Assembly: GCA_009922295.1 (NCBI GenBank)
Contig: RFWA01000086.1
Coordinates: 1 to 8,970, forward strand
Source: Betaproteobacteria bacterium
GTDB lineage: Bacteria; Pseudomonadota; Gammaproteobacteria; Burkholderiales; Burkholderiaceae_C
Direction of reading: 5' to 3'
DNA length: 8,970 nucleotides
The notes beneath the pieces were generated by a model. The model did not search any database. It saw only the letters and a program-made list of their open reading frames with translations, and was not told where the DNA came from. A program made the position numbers and the translations under genes. This document shows, piece by piece, positions 1 through 7,134 of the stretch (positions are counted from its first letter, which is position 1; the number at the start of each line of letters is the position of its first letter).

Positions 1-1644
1 AAGTCGCTCAATTGTCAGGGGCCAGACGGGCAGGGCGACATCACTGCGACACCCTGCGGGGTATGCCAGGCCTGTACCGACATCGACAGCGGCCGCTTTG
101 TCGATTACACCGAGTTGGATGCTGCCTCCAACCGTGGGGTGGACGAGGTGCAAGCATTGCTGGAGCAGGCCGTCTACAAGCCGGTACAGGGCCGCTTCAA
201 GGTGTTCATGATTGACGAGGTGCACATGCTGAGCAACACGGCCTTCAATGCCATGTTGAAAACACTGGAAGAGCCTCCCGACTATCTGAAATTTGTGCTG
301 GCTACCACGGACCCGCAAAAGGTTCCCGTGACCGTGTTGTCCCGTTGTTTGCAATTCAATTTGCGGCCCATGGCGCCTGAGACCATCCGCGAACACCTGG
401 AGCGCGTGCTGCAGGCTGAGGCAGTGGACGCTGACGCCCAATCATTGCGGCTGTTGTCCCGTGCGGCGCGCGGCTCGATGCGGGATGCTTTGAGCCTGAC
501 CGATCAGGCGATCGCTTTTGGTGCCGGCCGGCTGCAGGAACCCACCGTGCGTCAGATGCTGGGCAGCGTTGACCGCAGCTATGTTTTCAACCTGTTGCAG
601 GCGCTGGCGCAAAGCGATGGCAAGGCCGTGGTGCAAATTTCAGAGGCATTGCGATTACATGGCTTGAGCGCTGCCGCGACCCTGGAGGAGATGGCGACTG
701 TATTGCAACGCATGGCGGTACTGCAGGTTGTGCCCAGTGACGCTGACGACACCGACCCGGAAGCGGCTGAACTCGCTGCCCTGGCCCTGGCCATGCCTGC
801 CGACGAAACCCAACTGCTTTACAGCCTGTGCCTTCACGGTCGGGCTGAACTGGGCTTGGCACCTGACGAATATGCGGCGCTGACCATGGTGCTTTTGCGC
901 CTGCTGGCTTTCAAGCCGCGCCCCGCAGCGGCGGGGTTGGAAAAAAAAACTCTAAAACTGGCGCCTGAACCTAGATCGGCGGCGCCGCACATCGTTGCTG
1001 CTGCGCCGTTGGCGGCGGATCCGGTTCAAGTTTTTGTGGCCCCAATTGCGGTGAAGCCCGCGTTGAGGCCAGGTCAGCAACTGCCCGTGCTCAGTGCCGC
1101 TTCAGGCGCGCGTCCTTTGTCCGCTTCTTTGTCAAATCCGACTCCAGCCCCCGTGGATACTCAGGTCTTAGCTACAAATATTGAAGCAATACCGGTTCGC
1201 GTACAGGCTGATTCACGTGCTGAAGCTGTGATCACACCGAACTCACCCGCGCTGGTGCCCACCGAGGATGGGGCGTTTTGGCATGCCCTGGTGCAGCAGC
1301 TGATTGAGCAGGAGGCGATTGCGGCACTGGTGCGTGAACTGGCCCTGCAGTCGCAGCTGGTGGCACGCGACACCGACCAGTGGCTGTTGCGGGTAGAGCG
1401 CGAATCGCTCAACCAGCCCGGCACCCGTGACCGACTCGCCACAGCCTTGCAGGGGGCCGGTCATGCCGTACGGCTGGTGGTCGAAGTGGGCCGGGTGGGC
1501 GATAGCCCGGCCCGCCGCAACGCAGCAGCTTCTGCCGAGCGCCAGCTGGCGGCTGAAAAAATCATTTTTGATGATCCGTTTGTCCAGTCGATGATGCGCG
1601 ATTTTGGGGCGAAAATCGTGCCAGGCAGCATCAAGTCGGGCTGA
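1..1644 (+). CDS. dnaX: DNA polymerase III subunits gamma/tau, 5'-truncated by window edge
   Basis: Clamp-loader ATPase subunit that loads the beta sliding clamp; the tau form also links the loader to polymerase core and DnaB helicase. The reading frame is open from base 1, so about 60 N-terminal residues including the Walker A loop lie outside the window; 547 codons are seen. Visible in order (window codons): four zinc-ligand cysteines at 5, 19, 22 and 25, Walker B acidic pair in IDEVHM at 72-73, sensor 1 LATTDPQK, the SRC arginine-finger motif near 114-116, and sensor 2 GSMRDALSLTDQA. Domain III ends near LLRLLAFKPRP, followed by a low-complexity Ala/Pro linker and a C-terminal tau-specific domain from about base 1264. 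The apparent TTG start at 115 is internal. A run of nine A's at 941-949 lies at the domain III/linker boundary, so a shorter gamma product is likely (separate entry). It is followed after 96 bp by the YbaB gene, the usual neighbour. Identification is secure. Confidence 0.97.
   Translation, partial: KSLNCQGPDGQGDITATPCGVCQACTDIDSGRFVDYTELDAASNRGVDEVQALLEQAVYKPVQGRFKVFMIDEVHMLSNTAFNAMLKTLEEPPDYLKFVLATTDPQKVPVTVLSRCLQFNLRPMAPETIREHLERVLQAEAVDADAQSLRLLSRAARGSMRDALSLTDQAIAFGAGRLQEPTVRQMLGSVDRSYVFNLLQALAQSDGKAVVQISEALRLHGLSAAATLEEMATVLQRMAVLQVVPSDADDTDPEAAELAALALAMPADETQLLYSLCLHGRAELGLAPDEYAALTMVLLRLLAFKPRPAAAGLEKKTLKLAPEPRSAAPHIVAAAPLAADPVQVFVAPIAVKPALRPGQQLPVLSAASGARPLSASLSNPTPAPVDTQVLATNIEAIPVRVQADSRAEAVITPNSPALVPTEDGAFWHALVQQLIEQEAIAALVRELALQSQLVARDTDQWLLRVERESLNQPGTRDRLATALQGAGHAVRLVVEVGRVGDSPARRNAAASAERQLAAEKIIFDDPFVQSMMRDFGAKIVPGSIKSG
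941..986 (+). promoter_or_regulatory. Candidate slippage/frameshift signal in dnaX (A9 plus hairpin)
   Basis: Nine consecutive A's (941-949) are read as GAA-AAA-AAA-ACT. A -1 shift reads N-S-K-T-G-A and stops at TGA 966-968; a +1 shift stops at TAA 953-955. Both alternative frames therefore end within 20 bases, giving a product of about 316-322 window codons that ends just after domain III. Ten bases after the run, GGCGCC at 960-965 can pair with GGCGCC at 981-986 around a 15-base loop. Known parallels are E. coli dnaX (A AAA AAG plus stem-loop, ribosomal -1 frameshift) and Thermus dnaX (A9, transcriptional slippage). The sequence features are directly visible; their function is inferred. Confidence 0.65.
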
Positions 1645-1740
1645 GCGGGGCAACCGACGGCTGCGGTCGACATCGGACCCTGACGTATCCGCAAAGCTTT
1701 TTTAACCCAATCTATCACCACCCACCACCCAAGGAATACC

Positions 1741-2073
1741 ATGTTCAACAAAGGTCAACTCGCTGGTCTGATGAAGCAGGCTCAGGCCATGCAGGACAAC
1801 ATGAAGAAAGCCCAAGATGAGCTTGGCTCTATTGAAGTCAACGGCGAGTCCGGCGCCGGCTTGGTTAAGGTCACCATGACCTGCAAGCACGATGTCAAAC
1901 GCGTGACGATTGACCCGAGCCTGCTGGCCGAAGACAAGGACATGTTGGAGGACCTGGTCGCTGCCGCTTTCAATGCGGCTGTGCGCAAGGCCGAGGAAAC
2001 TTCCGCTGAAAAAATGGGCAAAATCACGGCCGGCATGCCGGGCCTGCCGGGCGGCATGAAATTCCCTTTCTAA
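1741..2073 (+). CDS. ybaB: YbaB/EbfC family nucleoid-associated DNA-binding protein
   Basis: A 110-residue protein, the usual size for this family of small dimeric proteins that bind DNA and coat the nucleoid. Their genes characteristically sit between dnaX and recR, as here. The N-terminus GLMKQAQAMQDNMKKAQDEL is the amphipathic first helix. The core contains VNGESGAGLVKVTM, then VKRVTIDPSLL, and a helical arm AAFNAAVRKAEETSAEKMG; the Gly/Pro/Met-rich tail MPGLPGGMKFPF is typical. The ATG start is set by an AAGGA Shine-Dalgarno at 1731-1735. Spacing is 96 bp from dnaX and 13 bp to recR, so YbaB and RecR are probably cotranscribed. I saw no convincing promoter or terminator in the 96-bp dnaX-ybaB gap. 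The molecular role in betaproteobacteria is not clear from sequence. Confidence 0.95.
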   Translation: MFNKGQLAGLMKQAQAMQDNMKKAQDELGSIEVNGESGAGLVKVTMTCKHDVKRVTIDPSLLAEDKDMLEDLVAAAFNAAVRKAEETSAEKMGKITAGMPGLPGGMKFPF

Positions 2074-2086
2074 GCCGGGAACAGAC

Positions 2087-2677
2087 GTGGCTGAGGCCAA
2101 TGCGCTAGAGGTCTTGGTTCAGGCCTTACGACGGCTGCCCGGGGTGGGCGCCAAGTCGGCCTCACGCATGGCGTTTCACTTGTTGCAGCATGATCGTGCC
2201 GGTGCCCTGACGCTGTCTCGGGCCCTGGCCGAGGCCGCCGAACAGGTGAGCCATTGCGAGCGCTGTCATACCTTCACGCAAAGCCTGGTCTGTGCGACTT
2301 GTCTTGACCCACAACGTGATGCGGCCAAACTTTGCGTGGTCGAGACCCCGGCTGACCAGTCAGCAGTGGAGCGGACCGGTGCCTACCGCGGGCTGTACTT
2401 TGTGCTGATGGGCCGCCTGAGCCCGCTTGATGGTATTGGCCCCAAGGACATTGGCCTTAAAAAACTGTTCGACCGGGCCTGCGATGGCCTTGTGCAGGAA
2501 GTGATTCTAGCCACCAACTTCACCGCCGAAGGCGAGGCGACCGCGCATGTGATCAGCGAGGCGCTCAAGGCCCGGGGCTTGACGCTGACCCGTTTGGCGC
2601 GCGGTGTGCCGGCCGGTAGCGAACTGGAGTACGTGGACCTGGGCACAATCGCCCATGCTCTGGTCGATCGGCGCTAG
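2087..2677 (+). CDS. recR: Recombination mediator protein RecR
   Basis: A 196-residue protein of normal RecR length. RecR acts with RecO (and RecF) to load RecA on SSB-coated single-stranded DNA in gap repair. A helix-hairpin-helix lies at about residues 9-34 (RRLPGVGAKSASRMAFHLL). A C4 zinc finger uses Cys57, Cys60, Cys69 and Cys72. The Toprim domain starts near VVETPAD (84-90) and includes ATNFTAEGEATA (142-153). The conserved late segment LARGVPAGSELEYVD (170-184) is intact. The start is GTG at 2087 with a short GGGA Shine-Dalgarno at 2077-2080; no better upstream start is seen. It lies 13 bp behind the YbaB gene, in the conserved dnaX-ybaB-recR order. All family motifs are present, so the gene looks functional. 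Confidence 0.97.
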   Translation: MAEANALEVLVQALRRLPGVGAKSASRMAFHLLQHDRAGALTLSRALAEAAEQVSHCERCHTFTQSLVCATCLDPQRDAAKLCVVETPADQSAVERTGAYRGLYFVLMGRLSPLDGIGPKDIGLKKLFDRACDGLVQEVILATNFTAEGEATAHVISEALKARGLTLTRLARGVPAGSELEYVDLGTIAHALVDRR

Positions 2678-2732
2678 CACAGCGCTGCGGATAGTCTGGG
2701 ATAAACTGTTTTTCTTTGGATTCACCCCTACC

Positions 2733-3146
2733 ATGACAACCCAATTTTCCCTGGCACACTGGTGTGTCTTGGTGGCTGCATTGTTACCGATCGTTTGTGC
2801 GGGCATAGCTAAATCAGGTGCCATTGGCAAGTTGCGCCGCGACGGTGGATATGACAACGGCAACCCAAGAGCCTGGCTTGCTGTGCAGTCAGGTTGGCGC
2901 GCCCGTGCCAATGCCGCGCAGGCCAACAGCTTTGAAGCCTTGCCTTTTTTTGTTGCGGCTGTCGTCATTGCACAGCAACTGTCGGTCCCGCAAAGCCAAA
3001 TCGACGCGTTGGCGCTTATATTCATTGGGTTGCGCTTGGCCTACATTGGCAGTTATGTGGGTGGATGGGCGAGCGTTCGCAGCGTGTTGTGGGTGCTGGC
3101 TTTGGGGGTCAATATCGCCATCTTGATGCTGGGTTGGCGCGTCTAG
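2733..3146 (+). CDS. MAPEG family membrane protein
   Basis: A 137-residue integral membrane protein of the MAPEG superfamily (membrane-associated proteins in eicosanoid and glutathione metabolism); bacterial members of this subgroup have no firm substrate. Four hydrophobic segments are visible: about residues 10-27, 68-84, 90-110 and 114-135. Between the first two is the family signature with YDNGNPRAW and RANAAQANSFEALPFF (about 40-73). The frame is open upstream into recR, but the ATG at 2733 is the natural start because the protein then opens directly with the first membrane helix. Its Shine-Dalgarno is weak (GGA at 2718-2720). It begins 55 bp after recR and may be read through from it. 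It is intact, unlike the pseudogene 26 bp downstream. The family is clear; the reaction is not assigned. Confidence 0.85.
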   Translation: MTTQFSLAHWCVLVAALLPIVCAGIAKSGAIGKLRRDGGYDNGNPRAWLAVQSGWRARANAAQANSFEALPFFVAAVVIAQQLSVPQSQIDALALIFIGLRLAYIGSYVGGWASVRSVLWVLALGVNIAILMLGWRV

Positions 3147-3172
3147 CTGCCGCTCGCGCTTGCGGTGATGCA

Positions 3173-4641
3173 ATGAATGATCTAGTGATGATCACCGAGG
3201 CGTGGGCTCCCCAGTTTGGCTGGCCACGCATTGTGTTTGTGAATGAGGCCTTCGTCCGCCTGACGGGCTATAGCCGCCAGCAGGCTCTGGGCCAACCATG
3301 CAACCTGCTGCATGGTGAAGAAACCGATCCCGATGAACTGAACCGCCTGCAGCAGGCTATGGCGCGCGGCGAACCGGCGCAATCCGAGCAGATGAACTAT
3401 GCCTAGGACGGGCGACCTTTTTGGACTGGCATCGACATGGCGCCGATCCTAAGCACCACAGACGCCCGCACACCTTGGTTGTTCATGCAGAGTGACCTGT
3501 CGCGTCGGCCGCGGACCAGCGCTGAGATCGAGCATCTGGCCTACCATGATGCGCTGACTTGGCGGCGATGAATTTGTCGTCCTGCTGCAAACCCTGGGTT
3601 CTGATCCGGCAGAGGCAGCAGCCAACGCCGAGACGGTCTACCACAAGATCGCAGCACTGTTGGCGGAGCCTTTTCAGAGCCAGTCCCTTCAGTACCGTGC
3701 GAGCGGCAGTGTCGGCATTAATTTGTTTGGTCATCTGCCGACGACGGTGGATGAATTGATCCGGCATGCCGACTGGGCAATGTATCAGGCTAAAACTGCC
3801 GGGAAGAATACCTATCGTTTTTTTGACTCAGGTATGCAGAAGATGGTGGACGAACGGGCCTGGATGGGCAACGAGTTGCGCCACGCGGTGCAGCGGAAGC
3901 AATTGTCTTTGCATTACCAGGGCCAGTTCGACGTCCAACACGGATTGGTTGGCGCGGAAGCGCTCTTGCTTTGGTCATTTCCCGGGCGGGGACTGGTCCC
4001 TCCGGAAGTTTTCATTCCTCTTGTGGAGCAAATTGGCGTGATTCGGGAGCTTGGTAATTGGGTTGTGGGTGTTGCCTGCGTGGAGTTGGCCCGATGGGCC
4101 ACCATCCCCCCCATGGCACATCTCGTGATGGCGGTCAATGTCAGCTCCCAGCAGTTCCAGTTACCTGGTTTGTCGCTGCCGTGCTCGATGCGCTTGGCCG
4201 TACGGGCCCCGACCAGACCGCTTGAAGCTGGAACTGACTGAGAGTGTGCTGATTCAGGATCTGTCGGGCGTGCGGCGCAGCATGGCGACTCTCAAAGCCC
4301 ATGGTGTTGGCTTTTCGCTGGACGATTTCGGCACGGGCTACTCGTCGCTGAAGTACCTGAAACAACTCGCGCTGGAGCAGCTCAAGATCGACCAGTCATT
4401 TGTCGCTGATGTGATGACAGACAGCCATGATGCTGCCATTGCCCGCACCATCGTTACCCTGGGCCATTCTTTGGGGCTGCAAGTGATTGCCGAAGGCGTT
4501 GAAACCGTGGCTCAACGCGACTTTCTGCTCAGCATTGGCTGCAATATTTTCCAGGGTTACTTGTACAGTGAGCCGCATTCAGCCAAAGCTTTTGAAGACT
4601 TCGTTTGTATCAAGCAGCGCGGCGCGAACGCGCAGGCCTGA
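3173..4641 (+). pseudogene. Decayed PAS-GGDEF-EAL cyclic-di-GMP signalling protein
   Basis: Homology runs through three reading frames. A PAS domain begins at MNDLVMITEA (3173) and includes IVFVNEAFVRLTGYSR. An amber codon at 3404-3406 interrupts what is usually NYRKDG, and the same frame then continues as DGRPFW to YHDALT (about 3559). The text jumps straight to GGDEFVVLLQ at 3561 in another frame, so roughly 60-70 codons of the GGDEF domain are missing. From 3561 the frame runs through the rest of GGDEF and EAL (EALLLW at 3957-3974) to NVSSQQFQLPG near 4170. One base then appears lost, giving VAAVLDALGRTG. A second shift near 4205-4215 restores PDRLKLELTES, followed by DDFGTGYSSL, LKID and AEGVET. 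The 5' end may also be truncated, since PAS-like text (RACGDA) seems to precede the ATG. At least four lesions rule out a full-length product. The ancestor presumably made and/or degraded c-di-GMP in response to a PAS-sensed signal. Confidence 0.9.
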
Positions 4642-4654
4642 ATTGCGGTGGCGC

Positions 4655-6220
4655 TCAGCGCTTGGCGAGCTGGCCCGACCTATGACGCGGCTTCGTGGCG
4701 AGTTGCCGCGGCGCAGCGCTTTGGGTCTGGATGGTGCGTGCTGGCAGGTACAGCACCACAGTCTGGCCGGCTTTGAAAGCCGCTGTTGCACTCACCTTGT
4801 TCCATTCAGCAACCGCGGCGGGACTAACCCTGTGGCGTTTGGCCAGACTCGCCACCGTTTCGCCCCTCCCTGCCTTCACAACGCTGCGTTTGAGTACCTG
4901 TTCGGGAGAGAGTGACAGCTGACCTTGGTCCGCGACACGTTCTGCTACATCCGTGCCCATTGAACTTGCCCGTGGCACCAGCAAACTTGAGCCCGCCCGG
5001 ATAAGCATCCGCGGCGGGATGCTATTGATATTGCGCAATTCGGACTCAGACATGCCAACACGCTTGGCGGCATCGGCTGGCCGCATGTTGGTGGGCGCCA
5101 TCCAGACGGTCCAACTGGCTAGCCGACCACCACCAAAGGCCGCCAGCTTATCCTGAAAGGTCTGCGCATTGTCCCAGGGCAACAGAATTTGGGGCGTTCC
5201 GGCGGCAAGGATCACAGGGCGACTGGCCGACGGATTCAAAGCCTTGAAGTCGCTCACGCTGACGCCGGCCAGCTTCGCCGCCAGCGCCACATCTATGTCA
5301 CGTTTGATGTCTACCGTTTGAAAAAAAGGGTGATTTTGAATCGGCGGCAGTTGCGTGCCAAACGCTTGCGGGTTGGCCACGATATTTTTGATGGCTTGAA
5401 GCTTGGGTACATAAAACCGGGTTTCCATCGGCATGGCCAGATCGACATAACGGCTGGGTTGGCCGGCTTGCTGGTTTCTGAGTATCGCCCGGCCGACACT
5501 GCCTTCGCCCCAGTTATAGGCCGCCAACGCTAAATGCCAGTCACCGAACATCTCATAGAGCTTCTGCAAGTAGTCCAGTGCCGCCCGGGTTGAGGCCAAC
5601 ACGTCGCGCCGATCGTCACGAAAGGCATTTTGTTTGAGGGCATACTGTTTGCCAGTCGCAGGCATGAACTGCCACATGCCAGCCGCCTTGGCTGAAGAGA
5701 CAGCTTGCGGATCAAATGCACTTTCGACGAAGGGCAACAACGCCAGCTCACCCGGCATGTTGCGCCGCTCCAGCTCTTCAACGATATAGAACAGGTACTT
5801 GTGGGAACGCTCGGCCATGCGGAACAGGTAGTCCGGGCGGGTGCTGTACCACTGCTCCCGATCGCGAACCAGTTCGCTACTGAGGTCTGTCATGCCAAAG
5901 CCGCGTCGGATCCGTTCCCAGATGTCATTCGGTGTTTGTAAAGAAGCCACCGGACGCGCATAAACTTCAGTCAGACCGATTGACAATAAGTCAGTCATCT
6001 CGGCTGCTGTAGTAGGTGGCAATGGTTCGATTGGCCTTGGCCTCACGGTGGGCGTCAACGTTGGCGTTGCGGTTGCCCTGGGAGCAATGTCAACCACCGG
6101 CACGGCAGCAACTTGAGCAATTTGGGTGAATACGCCATCCGGTGCGACTTGAGCGACAACGGCATAGCCCGGCAGCCACGCTAGGCAGCACCCTATCAGC
6201 AAGGGATAAACTCTGATCAC
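4655..6220 (-). CDS. mltD: Membrane-bound lytic murein transglycosylase D, LysM-containing
   Basis: A periplasmic enzyme that cleaves the MurNAc-GlcNAc bond of peptidoglycan, forming 1,6-anhydro ends. With the GTG start it has 521 residues. The N-terminus is hydrophobic; LIGC at residues 8-11 resembles a lipobox, and VVA before Gln24 is an alternative signal-peptidase site. A Thr/Pro-rich linker (about 47-72) precedes the SLT domain: PFVESAFDP with catalytic Glu166, SSAKAAGMWQFMPATG (175-190) and LAAYNWGEGSVGRA (232-245). The C-terminal half holds LysM-type repeats at about 303-348 (divergent), 368-416 and 446-493, followed by a short basic tail. The frame stays open upstream to 6523, but that part overlaps the methyltransferase and has no family resemblance. 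No in-frame ATG lies near; GTG 6220 is preferred and TTG 6229 is possible, both without a good Shine-Dalgarno. It converges with the pseudogene, stop to stop with a 13-bp gap. Confidence 0.92.
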   Translation of the reverse strand: MIRVYPLLIGCCLAWLPGYAVVAQVAPDGVFTQIAQVAAVPVVDIAPRATATPTLTPTVRPRPIEPLPPTTAAEMTDLLSIGLTEVYARPVASLQTPNDIWERIRRGFGMTDLSSELVRDREQWYSTRPDYLFRMAERSHKYLFYIVEELERRNMPGELALLPFVESAFDPQAVSSAKAAGMWQFMPATGKQYALKQNAFRDDRRDVLASTRAALDYLQKLYEMFGDWHLALAAYNWGEGSVGRAILRNQQAGQPSRYVDLAMPMETRFYVPKLQAIKNIVANPQAFGTQLPPIQNHPFFQTVDIKRDIDVALAAKLAGVSVSDFKALNPSASRPVILAAGTPQILLPWDNAQTFQDKLAAFGGGRLASWTVWMAPTNMRPADAAKRVGMSESELRNINSIPPRMLIRAGSSLLVPRASSMGTDVAERVADQGQLSLSPEQVLKRSVVKAGRGETVASLAKRHRVSPAAVAEWNKVSATAAFKAGQTVVLYLPARTIQTQSAAPRQLATKPRHRSGQLAKR

Positions 6221-6240
6221 TCGTTGCAAGCTGTGATCAG
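6213..6240. repeat. Perfect 8-bp inverted repeat over the mltD start
   Basis: CTGATCAC (6213-6220) and GTGATCAG (6233-6240) are exact inverted copies around a 12-base spacer. Read on the minus strand, the 3' arm begins with the GTG start codon of mltD, and the alternative TTG lies in the loop. Each arm contains the self-palindrome TGATCA. This could be an mRNA hairpin hiding the start codon or a two-site operator for a dimeric regulator. The repeat is directly visible; its function is inferred. Confidence 0.6.
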
Positions 6241-6288
6241 CCGGACCAGCACCTTGCGAGTGCCAGTGTGCATTGCCTGTGCGCTCAT
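6217..6288 (-). other. Possible 23-residue leader peptide overlapping the mltD start
   Basis: An ATG at 6288 (minus strand) opens a 23-codon frame, MSAQAMHTGTRKV then LVRLITACNE, whose TGA stop overlaps the mltD GTG as GTGA. A GTGGA a few bases before the ATG could serve as a Shine-Dalgarno. The overlap would allow translational coupling, which would explain the poor ribosome site of mltD. The peptide has a basic stretch followed by a hydrophobic one ending in ITAC, which is lipobox-like. A single-base error or frameshift that once joined it to mltD cannot be excluded. Short chance frames are common, so this is tentative. Confidence 0.25.
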
Positions 6289-6349
6289 TTGTCCACGGTA
6301 GGGCGGTTGAATTCTGACCCTTGCGGCGGCGATGGCTGATTTGAATTTC

Positions 6350-7123
6350 ATGAATGACCAAATTATAGGTTTGCAGGATTGGCTTGGCTCCCCGCCGGGG
6401 CAGTACCTGCTGGCGTGGGAGCGTCGGCAGTTCGATGTGGCCGTAGCCGATGTGTTCGGTTTTCATGCGCTGCAGCTGGGTTTGCCTGAGATCGATGCCC
6501 TGGCTGCCAACCGTATGCCGCACCGGTGGCTGGCATGCCCGGCACCGCAGACTGGCGCCGACCTTGTGACGGAATTTTCAGCGTTGCCTTTCCCCGCCAA
6601 CAGTCTGGACTTGGTCGTATTGCCGCACGCGCTTGAATTGTCACCCGACCCCCACGCGACTCTAAGAGAAGTTGAAAGGGTGCTGGTGCCGGAAGGGCGT
6701 GCAATCATCACTGGCTTGAACCCGCTGAGTCTATGGGGATTGCGGCAGCGCCGGGTCCGCATCTACCGAAGGCTGGGTTGGGCGCAGTCGTTTTTGCCCC
6801 AGGATGAGCTCATTGGCTACCTGCGACTTCGCGATTGGGTGCGTCTTTTGGGTTTTGAGGTCGAGATAGGCCGTTTCGGCTGTTATCGGCCAGCACTTCA
6901 GAGCTGGGGGTGGTTGGAGCGGATGGATTGGATGGACCGCGCTGGAGCACGCTGGTGGCCTATTTTTGGAGCGGCCTACTTTTTAGTCGCTGTCAAGCGG
7001 GTGCGTGGTGTGACCCTCCTGAGTCCGACCTGGAAGGCGGCACGTGCGCCCCAACGTGCGCCGGTGTCTGTGGCCAACAGCGCCGCTGCAACTGGGCCAA
7101 AGGAACTCAAGGACGAAAACTGA
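6350..7123 (+). CDS. YafS-like class I SAM-dependent methyltransferase
   Basis: A 257-residue protein with a methyltransferase type 11-like core: FSALPFPANSLDLVVLPHAL (motif II/III region), then SPDPHATLREVERVLVPEGRAIITGLNPLS followed by WGLRQ, the typical post-motif strand. The glycine-rich motif I is not visible before it, as in E. coli YafS, which this protein matches in layout and neighbourhood (beside rnhA). The substrate is unknown. The start ATG 6350 gives the N-terminus MNDQIIGLQDWLGSPPGQYL, which fits the family better than ATG 6332 (six residues longer); neither has a clear Shine-Dalgarno. The C-terminal tail after VKRVRG is Ala/Pro-rich and probably unstructured. It is divergent from mltD and overlaps rnhA's Shine-Dalgarno at its stop codon, so the two genes form an operon. 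Confidence 0.85.
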   Translation: MNDQIIGLQDWLGSPPGQYLLAWERRQFDVAVADVFGFHALQLGLPEIDALAANRMPHRWLACPAPQTGADLVTEFSALPFPANSLDLVVLPHALELSPDPHATLREVERVLVPEGRAIITGLNPLSLWGLRQRRVRIYRRLGWAQSFLPQDELIGYLRLRDWVRLLGFEVEIGRFGCYRPALQSWGWLERMDWMDRAGARWWPIFGAAYFLVAVKRVRGVTLLSPTWKAARAPQRAPVSVANSAAATGPKELKDEN

Positions 7124-7128
7124 AGGAG
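7123..7128 (+). promoter_or_regulatory. Strong Shine-Dalgarno fixing the rnhA TTG start
   Basis: AAGGAG begins on the last base of the methyltransferase TGA and sits six bases before TTG 7135. This placement selects the TTG even though the rnhA frame stays open far upstream, and it makes translational coupling of the two genes likely. Confidence 0.85.
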
Positions 7129-7134
7129 TCTGCA

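Noticed and set aside
1243..1653. Long minus-strand open frames opposite dnaX, and similar ones opposite recR and ybaB
   Set aside because: They are typical antisense shadows in GC-rich genes: no recognisable domains, and the + strand genes there are certain.
1645..1740. Promoter or terminator in the dnaX-ybaB gap
   Set aside because: It has a T-rich tract (around 1698-1703) and a few weak inverted bases, but no properly spaced promoter elements or strong stem.
2604..2732. Longer MAPEG start inside recR
   Set aside because: The added residues are recR read in another frame. The ATG at 2733 places the first membrane helix right at the N-terminus, as in the family.
4651..4661. GCGCT-C-AGCGC inverted repeat at the convergent mltD/pseudogene ends
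   Set aside because: A one-base loop cannot form a hairpin, and no T-run follows on either strand, so it is not called a terminator.
6221..6523. Upstream in-frame extension of mltD by about 100 codons
   Set aside because: It overlaps the 5' part of the methyltransferase on the opposite strand, does not look like a signal peptide or a known domain, and the recognisable hydrophobic N-terminus begins near 6220.
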